From Minisyncoccota bacterium (GTDB lineage: Bacteria; Patescibacteriota; Minisyncoccia; UBA6257; 02-FULL-45-10c), in NCBI GenBank assembly GCA_028715395.1, contig JAQURY010000005.1, positions 1 through 40,707 of the forward strand: DNA of 40,707 bases, given 5' to 3'. Positions 29,191-37,642 of this stretch are shown one piece after another. The notes beneath the pieces were generated by a model, which saw only the letters and a program-made list of their open reading frames with translations, did not search any database and had not been told where the DNA came from. Every line of letters starts with the position of its first letter. Position 1 is the first letter of the stretch. Both the position numbers and the translations under genes were made by a program.

Positions 29191-31611
29191 TTATTTTTTC
29201 TCCTTATTCTTCACTCTTAAAATATTTTTGATTACCGTATCCGGATTGAGAGAAATGCTTTCTATTTTGTTTTTGATCAAGAAATCCAAAAACTCCGGAT
29301 AATCCGACGGCGCCTGTCCGCAAATACCGATATATTTCTTGCGCGCTTTGCACTTGGCGATTATTTCCGCAATCATTTTTTTCACGGATTCGTTATTTTC
29401 ATTAGCAATATGCGTAACGATCCCCGAATCCCTGTCTAGGCCCAAAACCAATTGCGTCAAATCGTTTGAACCGATAGACATTCCGTCAAAAATATCCAGG
29501 AACCTGTCCGCCAAAATAATATTTGAAGGAATTTCGCACATTACATAAATCTTCAAATCTTTGTCTTTTTTTCTGTCCAAGCCATTTATTCTCATCGCCT
29601 CAACAACTTGCGCTCCCTCTTCCGGCGTTCTGCAAAACGGAATCATTGGGACGACATTTTTCAGCCCGAATTCTTCGCGGACTCTCTTCAGCGCTTTGCA
29701 CTCCAAACCGAATGCCGCTTTGAATTTCGGATCATAATAGCGCGAAGCGCCCCTCCATCCGATCATCGGATTTTCTTCTTCCGGTTCGTATAAATCCCCG
29801 CCGATTAAAGTCCTGTATTCATTTGTCTTAAAATCGGAAAAACGGATTATCACTTTATTCGGCCAAAACGCCGCGCCGATCTTGGCGATTCCTTCCGCCA
29901 GCTCATCTACATAAAAATCTTCCTTACTGGCATATCCGGCGGTTATTTTGTCTATCTGATGGATTATTTTATTCAATTTCGGCTTATGCTTCGCTTCGCG
30001 TTTTATTTTATTGAAATCAATCAAGGCATTCGGATGGATTCTGATATGCGACATAATAATGAATTCCAACCTGCCAAGTCCGACTCCGCTTGTCGGCAAA
30101 AAGTGGTTTTTGAACGCTTCGTCCGGCGAACCGATATTCACCATTACCTTTGTTTTGGTTTTCGGAATCTTGTTCAAGTGATGTTCTATTGTTCCGTAAG
30201 GCAACTTTCCTTTGTATATTTTCCCCACTTCTCCCGAAGAACAATCTATTGTTATGTCGGTTCCGTTTTTCAGAATCTGCGTCGCTTTGCCGGATCCGAC
30301 AATGCACGGAATTCCTATTTCGCGCGAAACAATTGCCGCATGGCTGGTGCGTCCGCCTTTGTCCGTGACAATCGCCGAAGCGATTCTCATAATCGGCTCC
30401 CAGTCCGGATCTGTAATTTCCGTCACTAAAACTTCGCCTTTTTTAAACTCATTCATTTTCTTCGTATCCTTGATGATTCTCACTTTTCCTTCGCCGATTT
30501 TTGTTCCCACCGCGATTCCTGTCAAAAGCAATTTTCCTTCTTGTTTCAGGGTATATTCTTTATAAATATTTTTATCTTCCATAGAATGGACTGTTTCCGG
30601 CCTGGCCTGGACTATAAAAAGTTTTTTTGTTTTTCCGTCCTTGGCCCACTCAATATCCATTGCCTGATATTTTCCGTGCTTTTTGGAAAAATGTTTTTCA
30701 ATTTTCAGGCACCAATCCGCCAGCTGAAAAACTTCTTTTTTGGAAAGGCAGAATTTGTTTTGTTTTTCCCTATCAATATTCACTTTGACCGTTCCGCCAT
30801 TTTTGGAATAAGCGAGCTTGATGTCTTTTTTGCCCAAATCCTGCGCGATAATTGATTTGTAGCCCTGTTCCATCCCCGGCTTGAAAATAACCCACTCATC
30901 CGGCAAAACTTTTCCCTGAACGATATATTCCCCCAAGCCGTAAATACCGTCTATGACGATTACCTTGTCAAAACCGCTTTCCGTATCTATTGTAAACGCC
31001 ACTCCGCTAGCGGAAATATCCGAACGTACCATTTTCTGTATTCCCACCGAAAGAGCTACCGATAAGGCCGGAAATCCGTTTTCCGCCCTGTAAGAAATAG
31101 CTCTGTCCTTGAAAAGCGAAGCAAAACACTTTTTAACGGCAATCAAAATCTCTTCGTTACCCTTGATATTCAAATACGTTTCGTGCTGTCCGGCAAAAGA
31201 CGCCCCGGGCAAATCCTCGGCCGTCGCCGAAGAACGGACCGCCACATCCACTCTTTTGTGATAAATCTTTTCCAGCTTTTTATAATTTTCGGTTATAAGC
31301 TTTTTCAAATCACCCGGTATTTCCGCATCTAAAATCGCCCGCCTTACGGCTTCCCCCCGTTTTTGCAAGTCCTTTATATCTTTAGTATTAAGTCCGGCAA
31401 TAATTTTCTTAATCTCTTTATCCAAGCCGGTCTTTTTCAAAAAATACCAATAAGCCGAAGCTGTAATTGTAAAACCGTTCGGAACATTCACTCCCAAAGG
31501 AGTCAAGTTGGAATACATTTCTCCGAGCGCCGCATTCTTTCCGCCAACCAAAGGAACATCCTTGATTTTTAAATCCTCAAACCAAATTATAAATTTTTTA
31601 TTTTTATTCAT
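29191..31611 (-). CDS. ppsA: Phosphoenolpyruvate synthase
   Basis: The 806-residue protein is the pyruvate, water dikinase type. The N-terminal nucleotide-binding domain includes FEDLKIKDVPLVGGKNAALG and RVDVAVRSSATAEDLPGASF, AGQHETYLNIKG. The phospho-His domain has GGRTSHAAIVSREIGIPCIV with the catalytic His (about residue 426). The C-terminal TIM barrel has MIGWRGASRYYDPKF, IGSNDLTQLVLGLDRDSG and CGQAPSDYPEFLDFLI with the catalytic Cys. The reaction links pyruvate and PEP with ATP, AMP and Pi. In many anaerobes it can run from PEP to pyruvate. No pyruvate kinase is next to it. It lies 2 nt after the glycerate kinase. Confidence 0.94.
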   Translation of the reverse strand: MNKNKKFIIWFEDLKIKDVPLVGGKNAALGEMYSNLTPLGVNVPNGFTITASAYWYFLKKTGLDKEIKKIIAGLNTKDIKDLQKRGEAVRRAILDAEIPGDLKKLITENYKKLEKIYHKRVDVAVRSSATAEDLPGASFAGQHETYLNIKGNEEILIAVKKCFASLFKDRAISYRAENGFPALSVALSVGIQKMVRSDISASGVAFTIDTESGFDKVIVIDGIYGLGEYIVQGKVLPDEWVIFKPGMEQGYKSIIAQDLGKKDIKLAYSKNGGTVKVNIDREKQNKFCLSKKEVFQLADWCLKIEKHFSKKHGKYQAMDIEWAKDGKTKKLFIVQARPETVHSMEDKNIYKEYTLKQEGKLLLTGIAVGTKIGEGKVRIIKDTKKMNEFKKGEVLVTEITDPDWEPIMRIASAIVTDKGGRTSHAAIVSREIGIPCIVGSGKATQILKNGTDITIDCSSGEVGKIYKGKLPYGTIEHHLNKIPKTKTKVMVNIGSPDEAFKNHFLPTSGVGLGRLEFIIMSHIRIHPNALIDFNKIKREAKHKPKLNKIIHQIDKITAGYASKEDFYVDELAEGIAKIGAAFWPNKVIIRFSDFKTNEYRTLIGGDLYEPEEENPMIGWRGASRYYDPKFKAAFGLECKALKRVREEFGLKNVVPMIPFCRTPEEGAQVVEAMRINGLDRKKDKDLKIYVMCEIPSNIILADRFLDIFDGMSIGSNDLTQLVLGLDRDSGIVTHIANENNESVKKMIAEIIAKCKARKKYIGICGQAPSDYPEFLDFLIKNKIESISLNPDTVIKNILRVKNKEKK

Positions 31612-31613
31612 AA

Positions 31614-32897
31614 TTATTCTTTAATAGCGATTATCAAATCCGATACATTTGAACCCGTATCTCCCGTAAAAATAAAATCGCCCGTTTCTGAAAAAAAAGT
31701 GTAAGAATCGTTGTCTTTTAAGAATTTATTCGCGTCCAGCCCGAGATTCTTAGCCTTTTCTTTCGTAATTATATCACAAATTCCTCCAGCCGAATCGCTA
31801 TTGTCTCTGCCATCAGAGTTGAAAGCAACCAAAGCTTGCCCCTTATCAACGATTTTCAAAGCCGAAAGCGCCAATTCCTGATTTCTTCCGCCCCTGCCCT
31901 TGCCACGCACCTTTACCGTACTTTCTCCTCCGTATAAAAGGACTGTTTTGGGCTCTTCTTTTTCCAATTCTTTTATTATTTTCTCTCCCAAAATTCTCGC
32001 TTCTCCGGAAAAATCAGCTGATTTTATTACCGGCATCAAACCTTTCGCCCGCGCCGCCGACGCCATTTCATCCAGAACTATTTTATTGGAAACAATAAGA
32101 AAATTATCGGCATTTTTGAAATATTTCCCGTCTTTGGGAGTTTCTATAAAATTAATTTTTTCAATTCCGCAATTTTTCAATACTTTGTATTTGTTTAAAA
32201 TCTTTTCCGCATCAGTAATTGAAGTAGTATCCATCATCGTCGGTCCGGAAGCGATAAACTCCATCGGATGACCCGGCACGTCCGAAAAAACCAAAGAAAT
32301 TATTTTGGCCGGATAGGCGTATTCCGCCAAAAAACCTCCTCTCGCCAAAGACAAGTGTTTGCGAACCGTATTTATCTGCTGGATATCCGCTCCCGATTTT
32401 AAAAGAAAATCTATTATTTTAATCTCCTCCTCCAAAGAAAAACCTTTGGGCTGGCTCAAAAGCGCCGACCCCCCGCCCGAAACAACCGTTATCACCAGAT
32501 CGTCTTTTTCCAGCGCCTTCAAAAAAGAAATAATTTCTCCCGTCGCTTCAACATTCTGCCTCGACGGCAAAGGATGAGTCCCTTTGAAAACTTTAATTCT
32601 GTTTAATTCTCCCTGATGAACGCATAAAACTATTCCGGCGTTTATCTTGTCGCCAAGAACTTCCTCCAAAGCCGCCGCCGCCTCAAGAGAACATTTTCCT
32701 ATTCCCACAATGAAAATCCTTTTAATGTTTAATAAAGAGTATTTTCTGTTTTTTATGAATAAAAAATCTTTTTCCAGATGGACGTTTTTTTTGATGGCAT
32801 TTTTGGTATCAATCGCGTCCAAGCCGGCTTCGGCTATTTCCAAAGCGGTTTTTCTGAGCGGTGAAACCGCTAAATCTTTAAAGTTTTTAATCTTCAT
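31614..32897 (-). CDS. Glycerate 2-kinase (GckA/MOFRL family)
   Basis: The 427-residue protein has the DUF4147 N-terminal domain, with VVSGGGSALLSQPKGFSLEE (residues about 140-160), VRKHLSLARGGFLAEYAYPA, SLVFSDVPGHPMEFIASGPT. The MOFRL C-terminal domain contains LLYGGESTVKVRGKGRGGRN and SDGRDNSDSAGGICDIITKE. Family members phosphorylate D-glycerate at position 2, giving 2-phosphoglycerate, which is the substrate of the enolase in this operon. The gene is the first of a six-gene run. The upstream region has two 14-bp direct repeats but no strong promoter or Shine-Dalgarno. Hydroxypyruvate reductase (TtuD), an older label for this family, is less likely. Confidence 0.9.
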   Translation of the reverse strand: MKIKNFKDLAVSPLRKTALEIAEAGLDAIDTKNAIKKNVHLEKDFLFIKNRKYSLLNIKRIFIVGIGKCSLEAAAALEEVLGDKINAGIVLCVHQGELNRIKVFKGTHPLPSRQNVEATGEIISFLKALEKDDLVITVVSGGGSALLSQPKGFSLEEEIKIIDFLLKSGADIQQINTVRKHLSLARGGFLAEYAYPAKIISLVFSDVPGHPMEFIASGPTMMDTTSITDAEKILNKYKVLKNCGIEKINFIETPKDGKYFKNADNFLIVSNKIVLDEMASAARAKGLMPVIKSADFSGEARILGEKIIKELEKEEPKTVLLYGGESTVKVRGKGRGGRNQELALSALKIVDKGQALVAFNSDGRDNSDSAGGICDIITKEKAKNLGLDANKFLKDNDSYTFFSETGDFIFTGDTGSNVSDLIIAIKE

Positions 32898-32907
32898 TTT
32901 TGTGTCT

Positions 32908-32935
32908 AGTTACTAATGCCTAGTGCTTAATGCCT
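32908..32935. repeat. Two adjacent 14-bp direct repeats before glycerate kinase gene
   Basis: Units AGTTACTAATGCCT (32908-32921) and AGTGCTTAATGCCT (32922-32935) match at 11 of 14 positions and lie head to tail, 11 nt before the start codon of the glycerate kinase gene. They could be operator half-sites or a local duplication. Confidence 0.5.
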
Positions 32936-33028
32936 CGTTTATATTTTATCATTTATTGACTTCATTTAAAAAATGCCTTAACTTGTATTCAGCAATTTAA
33001 ATTCCTATTTTATAAGGAGAGCGCCGAT

Positions 33029-33334
33029 ATGCCGGAAACTGCCAGGACTGCCGAAAAAATAACTGTTTTTGAAACGGAACTCAACGAATTTGATTTGAAA
33101 TCAATCTTTTTCGAATCGCACGAACCGCCGTTTCTCGAGGTTACGGAGACCCAGCCCGGCACTTTTATTGTTTTAAAGCGCCGCGACTTCGTAAAAGAAG
33201 AAATGCTGATTGAAGTTGAAAATCATGAAATTCGCGCGCTTGATCCGAAAACGGAAAAATTTGTAGAAGGTCTTTTGTCTGAAATCGGCCTTCCTTTCAA
33301 CAAAACACAAACAGATGGCCCCTCTCCGTTTTAA
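33029..33334 (+). CDS. Orphan 101-aa acidic protein
   Basis: I do not recognise this 101-residue soluble protein. It is acidic, with predicted beta strands and short helices (ITVFETELNEFDLKSIFFES, EVTETQPGTFIVLKRRDFVK, EEMLIEVENHEIRALDPKTE). It has no signal peptide, membrane helix or cysteines. Coding status is supported by a good ATAAGGAGAG Shine-Dalgarno (33012-33021), shared with barrel-like gene 2, and by a perfect terminator 10 nt after the stop. TTGACT (32956-32961) upstream may be its -35, but the -10 (TAACTT) is weak. It is transcribed alone, divergent from the glycerate kinase run. Confidence 0.65.
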   Translation: MPETARTAEKITVFETELNEFDLKSIFFESHEPPFLEVTETQPGTFIVLKRRDFVKEEMLIEVENHEIRALDPKTEKFVEGLLSEIGLPFNKTQTDGPSPF

Positions 33335-33344
33335 TTTTCAAAAC

Positions 33345-33374
33345 AAAAAACTCCGACCACGATCGGAGTTTTTT
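33345..33374. terminator. Bidirectional terminator between orphan and ABC permease gene
   Basis: AAAAAACTCCGA / TCGGAGTTTTTT is a perfect 12-bp stem with a six-base loop (33345-33356 and 33363-33374), with T-runs on both strands. It serves the orphan on plus and the exporter operon on minus. Confidence 0.93.
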
Positions 33375-33400
33375 ATTTAATCAAAGCTATGAGCCATAAG

Positions 33401-34645
33401 CTATTCATATCTAAGCGCCTCTATAGGATCCTTGTGAGCCGCCTTTTTGGCGGGATATAATCCAAAAACCAAACCTACCAATGCTGAAATTCCTATTCCC
33501 ATTAAAGCCGCCGAAACCGGAAAAGTGAAAGGCCAGTTAAGATTCGCAAATTTGCTTAATCCGATTGCAGTCAAAAAAGAAAGAGATGTTCCTAAAACTA
33601 TTCCTATAAAACCGCCCATTGCCGTCAGCGCGATTGACTCAAGCAAAAATTGATTAAGTATATCCTTCTCGGTAGCGCCCAAGGCCTTTCTCAAGCCGAT
33701 TTCGCGAGTTCTTTCGGTTACTGAGACAAGCATGATATTCATGATTCCCACTCCGCCTACTAAAAGAGAAATCGCCGCTACTGCCGCTAAAAATAACGTC
33801 AGCACGCTCATTACCGAACCAACCATTTTCAAAGCATCCGCTTGGCTGTTTACCTGAAAATCGTCTTTTTCCGGATCTGTGATTCCATGAGAATTTCTTA
33901 TTGTAATTTTAATATCCTCAACTGTCCGGGCAACATTTGCTTCGGTATCCGCCTCTACAATAATATGATTGAAATATTTTATTCCCAAAATATACTGCTG
34001 GGCAGTTGTATAGGGAATAATAACCGTACTGTCAAAACTCACCAAACTTCCCGAACCTTTTTGGGGCAATATTCCGATTATTTTGAAATTTTTTCCTTTG
34101 ATTTTTATTTTTTGACCAAGAACATCTTCATTATTGCCGAAAAGTTCTTCTTTTACGTCATAACCGATAACAACAACATCCGAATAGCTTTTTACGTCTT
34201 CCTCGCTGAGAAATCGCCCCTCTCCAGTAACAATTTTATAAAACCTGGAAGCAAGCTCTGTCATTCCATAAAGAGTTCCCTGGTATGTTTCGCCGCCGTA
34301 AATTGCGCTCACGCTTCCAAAAACCAGGGGCATAATCCCGTCAATATGCGGAGCGTTACTCTTTTTCCCCAAGGCATCAACGTCTTTTTGTTTTAATGAG
34401 TCGGAAAATATGGACATAAAATCCGTCGGTCCTTTTGCCTGCCGCCCCGGCGCGATTTCAATAACCTTGGAACCCATCTGCCCTTGAATTTGATCCAGAA
34501 TTAAATTCTGCGCGCCCTCGCCCAAAGACATCACCATCATTATGGCGGTGATACCTATAACAATTCCCAAAATCGTCAGCGCGGAACGCGATTTATTTGT
34601 TTTTAATCCCCTTGTAGCGGTTTTAAATATATAATGTAGAGTCAT
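33401..34645 (-). CDS. ABC transporter permease, MacB/FtsX type
   Basis: The 414-residue protein has the four-helix MacB layout. An N-terminal helix with SRSALTILGIVIGITAIMMV (residues about 20-39) is followed by an extracytoplasmic MacB_PCD domain of about 230 residues. Three C-terminal helices follow: LFLAAVAAISLLVGGVGIMN, the LESIALTAMGGFIGIVLGTS segment, and VSAALMGIGISALVGLVFGL. The VTERTREIGLRKALGATEKD loop is typical. MacB-type permeases drive export by mechanotransmission. Together with the ATPase and adaptor next to it this is a three-gene exporter; the substrate is unknown. It lies 3 nt after the ATPase gene. Confidence 0.92.
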   Translation of the reverse strand: MTLHYIFKTATRGLKTNKSRSALTILGIVIGITAIMMVMSLGEGAQNLILDQIQGQMGSKVIEIAPGRQAKGPTDFMSIFSDSLKQKDVDALGKKSNAPHIDGIMPLVFGSVSAIYGGETYQGTLYGMTELASRFYKIVTGEGRFLSEEDVKSYSDVVVIGYDVKEELFGNNEDVLGQKIKIKGKNFKIIGILPQKGSGSLVSFDSTVIIPYTTAQQYILGIKYFNHIIVEADTEANVARTVEDIKITIRNSHGITDPEKDDFQVNSQADALKMVGSVMSVLTLFLAAVAAISLLVGGVGIMNIMLVSVTERTREIGLRKALGATEKDILNQFLLESIALTAMGGFIGIVLGTSLSFLTAIGLSKFANLNWPFTFPVSAALMGIGISALVGLVFGLYPAKKAAHKDPIEALRYE

Positions 34646-34648
34646 GGA

Positions 34649-35368
34649 TTATTTTATAAAATGATTTTTCGCATCATGACGGTGCTCAACTTTTCTGTCA
34701 CTGTCCACTTTTCCATCTAAAATATGAATTATCCTCTGAGCATGTTCGGCCGTATAAGTTTCATGAGTTACCAAAATAATCGTATGTCCTTTTTCTTCGT
34801 TGAGTTTCTGGATTATTTCCATTACCATCTGACCGGATTTTGAATCCAGGTTTCCCGTCGGTTCATCCGCAAAAATCACATCCGGCTTTAAAATCAAAGC
34901 CCGCGCTATCGCCACTCTTTGTCTTTCTCCTCCGGATAACTGCGACGATTCGTGAGTTAATCTATGGGAAAGCCCCACGGCCTCAACCGCTTCTTTGGCC
35001 AGCTTATCCCAGTCCTTTTCCGGAATACCGGAATATAAAAGCGGTAATTTAACATTTTCCAAAACAGTAGTGCGCGGAAGCAAATTAAATGTCTGAAAAA
35101 TAAACCCCATATTCTTATTTCTTATGCGCGCCGCCTCTTCGTCTGTATGTTTGCTGACCAATTTTCCGTCAAAAAAATATTCCCCATTGGTTGGCCTGTC
35201 CAAAAGTCCCAAAATATGGAGAAGCGTTGATTTGCCTGAGCCGGACGGCCCCATAATCGCCACAAACTCCCCCTTTTTGATATTAAAAGAAACGCCGTTC
35301 AGGGCCGGCGTTTTTACTCCATCATCCGCATAAATCTTTTCTAAATTGTTTATTTCTATTAATTCCAT
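34649..35368 (-). CDS. ABC transporter ATP-binding protein, LolD/MacB type
   Basis: The 239-residue ATPase has the Walker A motif [20 protein letters not shown] (about residues 40-59), the Q-loop [20 protein letters not shown], the signature [20 protein letters not shown] and the Walker [17 protein letters not shown], then the H-loop LVTHE. The '[15 protein letters not shown]' and '[13 protein letters not shown]' segments are characteristic of the LolD/MacB/FtsE-like group. It energises the neighbouring permease. It lies 2 nt after the adaptor gene and 3 nt before the permease. Confidence 0.95.
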   Translation of the reverse strand: MELIEINNLEKIYADDGVKTPALNGVSFNIKKGEFVAIMGPSGSGKSTLLHILGLLDRPTNGEYFFDGKLVSKHTDEEAARIRNKNMGFIFQTFNLLPRTTVLENVKLPLLYSGIPEKDWDKLAKEAVEAVGLSHRLTHESSQLSGGERQRVAIARALILKPDVIFADEPTGNLDSKSGQMVMEIIQKLNEEKGHTIILVTHETYTAEHAQRIIHILDGKVDSDRKVEHRHDAKNHFIK

Positions 35369-35370
35369 TT

Positions 35371-36909
35371 CTAAAGAGAAGTTATAACTTTCTCCCCCAC
35401 GTTAAGCCCTTCAACAACTTCAACATTCCCGTCGCTGCCGCGCAAACCGATCTTAACTTTCTTTTCCAAAACATTTTTTCCATCCAAAACCTTTACTGTT
35501 TTATCGCCATTTTTTCCGATTACCGCTCTTTGAGGAATGACAATTACGTTATCGGCTCTCGCGGACAAAATGTCTATATTGGCGGTCATTCCGGATTTTA
35601 TTTTTTCGTCATCCTGCGTAAATTGCAAAGTTGTTTTATAAGTCGCCACTCCTTCAATCATCGTTTCGGCCGGGTCAATCTTGGTAACCGTTGCTCCGAA
35701 AACAACATCGTTGCCATAAGCATCCAAAGTAATTTTGGCCGAATCGCCGATTTTAACTTTGGCAATATCCGCTTCCGGAACATTAACTTCCACTTCAAAT
35801 TTTGACTTGCTGATAATGGAAACTATATTCGCGCCAATCGAAACAACTTCTCCCTTTTTAATGTCAACTTTTGTCACAATTCCGTCTATGGGCGAATACA
35901 AAATAGTTTTCGCCAGCTGAGCGCGGGCGTTATCAACATCAGCCCTAGCTTTATCAACAACGGCTTGCTGCGCGGCAATCTGTTCGGCCACTGTTCCCGC
36001 CTGATCAAGCGCGAGCTCATTCTCTTCAAGCGTTAAAGAAGATCCGGCAGTTCTCCAATCTTGTTCTGCCGAAGACAAGCTTATTGTTGCCGTGCTGACA
36101 TTCGTTCTTCCGGTTGAAACATCCGATCTCCAGGCATCTATATTTGTTTGAGTAACATTTGTGGAAACAACGGCTGATCCCAACGCCGTAGCCGCTTTAT
36201 CCATAAAAACTTTTACTATATCCAGATTAGTTTTTGCTCCGGAAATATAAGTCTCAAAATTGCTTGTAATAACAAGATTATCAACTGAAGACTTCCAGGC
36301 ATTTAAAATTGATTCTATGTCTTTTCTGCTGTTCTCCACGTCAGTTTTTACCGCCTGATTATTGACGCTGAAATTCAAAACCGGATTAGCCGTTCTGGCA
36401 TTGCTGAAAAATTGGTCAGCCTTATTCCTTACTGCATCATCGCATTTTATATAAGCATCTTGAATTCTGTTGATTAAAACTTTTTTGGCATCTTCAACCG
36501 CTATTTTGGCATTGGCTACTTTCGTTTCTTGAATTTGAATTTCTTCCGGACGAGTTCCTTTTTTCAGCTCTTCTAGTTGCGCCTGTTCCGATTTGAGAGT
36601 CGCTTCATATCCGGCCAATTGGGCCGCTACGTCGCTATTTTCCAGCTGAATAAGAATCGCTCCCGCAGATACGCTATTCCCGACCGCCACGTTAATTTTG
36701 GAAACCTTGCCTACTTTTTCAAAAGCTAAAGTCACGGCCTCCGACGGCTTTACCGTACCTGTAACACTAACCTCCTGAATCACGCTTCCAAGCTTGGCTT
36801 CAACAAAATCATAATCGGGCGCTTTTGACCCTCTTAATAAAAAGAATCCGCCAATTAAAACAACGGCAACAACTATCAAAAATACGGGTTTTTTAATTAA
36901 CGAAATCAT
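35371..36909 (-). CDS. MacA/HlyD-type periplasmic adaptor protein
   Basis: The 512-residue protein has one N-terminal membrane helix (VFLIVVAVVLIGGFFLLRGS). A biotinyl-lipoyl-like half follows (GTVKPSEAVTLAFEKVGKVS), then a long alpha-helical hairpin of about 240 residues and the second lipoyl half SPIDGIVTKVDIKKGEVVSI, ending with a beta-barrel and membrane-proximal domain (KVKIGLRGSDGNVEVVEGLN). It matches adaptor subunits of MacAB-TolC type exporters. No TolC-like gene is in the window. It is the first gene of the adaptor-ATPase-permease operon, with an extended -10 promoter 8 nt before the ATG. Confidence 0.9.
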   Translation of the reverse strand: MISLIKKPVFLIVVAVVLIGGFFLLRGSKAPDYDFVEAKLGSVIQEVSVTGTVKPSEAVTLAFEKVGKVSKINVAVGNSVSAGAILIQLENSDVAAQLAGYEATLKSEQAQLEELKKGTRPEEIQIQETKVANAKIAVEDAKKVLINRIQDAYIKCDDAVRNKADQFFSNARTANPVLNFSVNNQAVKTDVENSRKDIESILNAWKSSVDNLVITSNFETYISGAKTNLDIVKVFMDKAATALGSAVVSTNVTQTNIDAWRSDVSTGRTNVSTATISLSSAEQDWRTAGSSLTLEENELALDQAGTVAEQIAAQQAVVDKARADVDNARAQLAKTILYSPIDGIVTKVDIKKGEVVSIGANIVSIISKSKFEVEVNVPEADIAKVKIGDSAKITLDAYGNDVVFGATVTKIDPAETMIEGVATYKTTLQFTQDDEKIKSGMTANIDILSARADNVIVIPQRAVIGKNGDKTVKVLDGKNVLEKKVKIGLRGSDGNVEVVEGLNVGEKVITSL

Positions 36910-36917
36910 GTCTTATT

Positions 36918-36926
36918 ATTATAGCA
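36918..36926 (-). promoter_or_regulatory. Extended -10 promoter for exporter operon, near-leaderless
   Basis: TGCTATAAT (TATAAT at 36918-36923) lies on the minus strand, with 8 nt before the ATG. TTGTGA at 19 nt is a possible weak -35. Confidence 0.6.
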
Positions 36927-36937
36927 AATTCTGAAAT

Positions 36938-37633
36938 TTATTTCACAAAATAAACAACGTCTTTTCTTTCCGCCACCACCTTCCATCCCGCACGCTTTGC
37001 ATAACTCAAAAGTTTTTTGTTGGGATTGAAACAAATAGGATTTTCAACCGTTTTCAGAAGCGGGATATCCGCCTCCGTGTCCCCGACTCCGATTGAACCT
37101 TTTAAGCTTAATTTTTCCGTTTCTATGGCCCGTCTCAGCGCTTTGGCTTTATCGTTAATGATATCTTCAAGCACAATTTTTCCGGTAAACCTTCCGCGTA
37201 AATCAATGTCATGCAATCGTCCGTAAACTTTATCAAATTTAAGTTCCTTGCAAAATTCGTCAAGAATTATTTTTGGAGATCCGGAAATCGCCAGAAGATA
37301 ATAATTTCTCTTTTTTAAATCCTTTATCAAATCACGTGTATAGCGGTAAACTCTGTTTTTGTGGAAAGCCACCACCTTTCTGGCTACCGCCAGAAAATCT
37401 TTGTATTTCACGCCTTTCAAATTGGCGGTGAACGCCCTGACAACCGCGCCGATATAATCTTCGTAGCTTCCCTTCCTGTCCAGCCACCTGTTGAATTCTT
37501 TTTCGTAAAATTTCCTCGCTTCGCGCTGGAAAATCCCCTCTTGTATAAAAGCGTCTGTTAATTCAATAAGCAAACTGGAACGGAAAATCGTCCCGTCTAT
37601 ATCAAAAACCGCAAATCGTTTATTGGTCGCCAT
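36938..37633 (-). CDS. HAD-IB family phosphatase (SerB-like)
   Basis: The 231-residue protein shows the HAD motifs FAVFDIDGTIFRSSLL (motif I, Asp nucleophile and Asp+2), LAISGSPK (motif II Ser), the Lys of DLIKDLKKRN or KAL region, and GVGDTEADIPLLKTVENPIC (motif IV). The all-helical cap after motif I fits the SerB/HAD-IB subgroup. Substrates range from phosphoserine to lipid phosphates, so none is assigned. It lies 9 nt after the Dus gene on the same strand. It has no signal peptide and is probably cytoplasmic. Confidence 0.85.
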   Translation of the reverse strand: MATNKRFAVFDIDGTIFRSSLLIELTDAFIQEGIFQREARKFYEKEFNRWLDRKGSYEDYIGAVVRAFTANLKGVKYKDFLAVARKVVAFHKNRVYRYTRDLIKDLKKRNYYLLAISGSPKIILDEFCKELKFDKVYGRLHDIDLRGRFTGKIVLEDIINDKAKALRRAIETEKLSLKGSIGVGDTEADIPLLKTVENPICFNPNKKLLSYAKRAGWKVVAERKDVVYFVK

Positions 37634-37642
37634 GTTTATATT

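Noticed and set aside
30017-30429. Long antisense frames inside ppsA
   Set aside because: The PEP synthase frame is continuous with all motifs, and the antisense frames have Arg/His-rich shadow composition.
32900-33028. A tRNA or small RNA gene between the glycerate kinase and the orphan
   Set aside because: No cloverleaf-like pairing or T-loop consensus was seen; the region is AT-rich with the direct repeats only.
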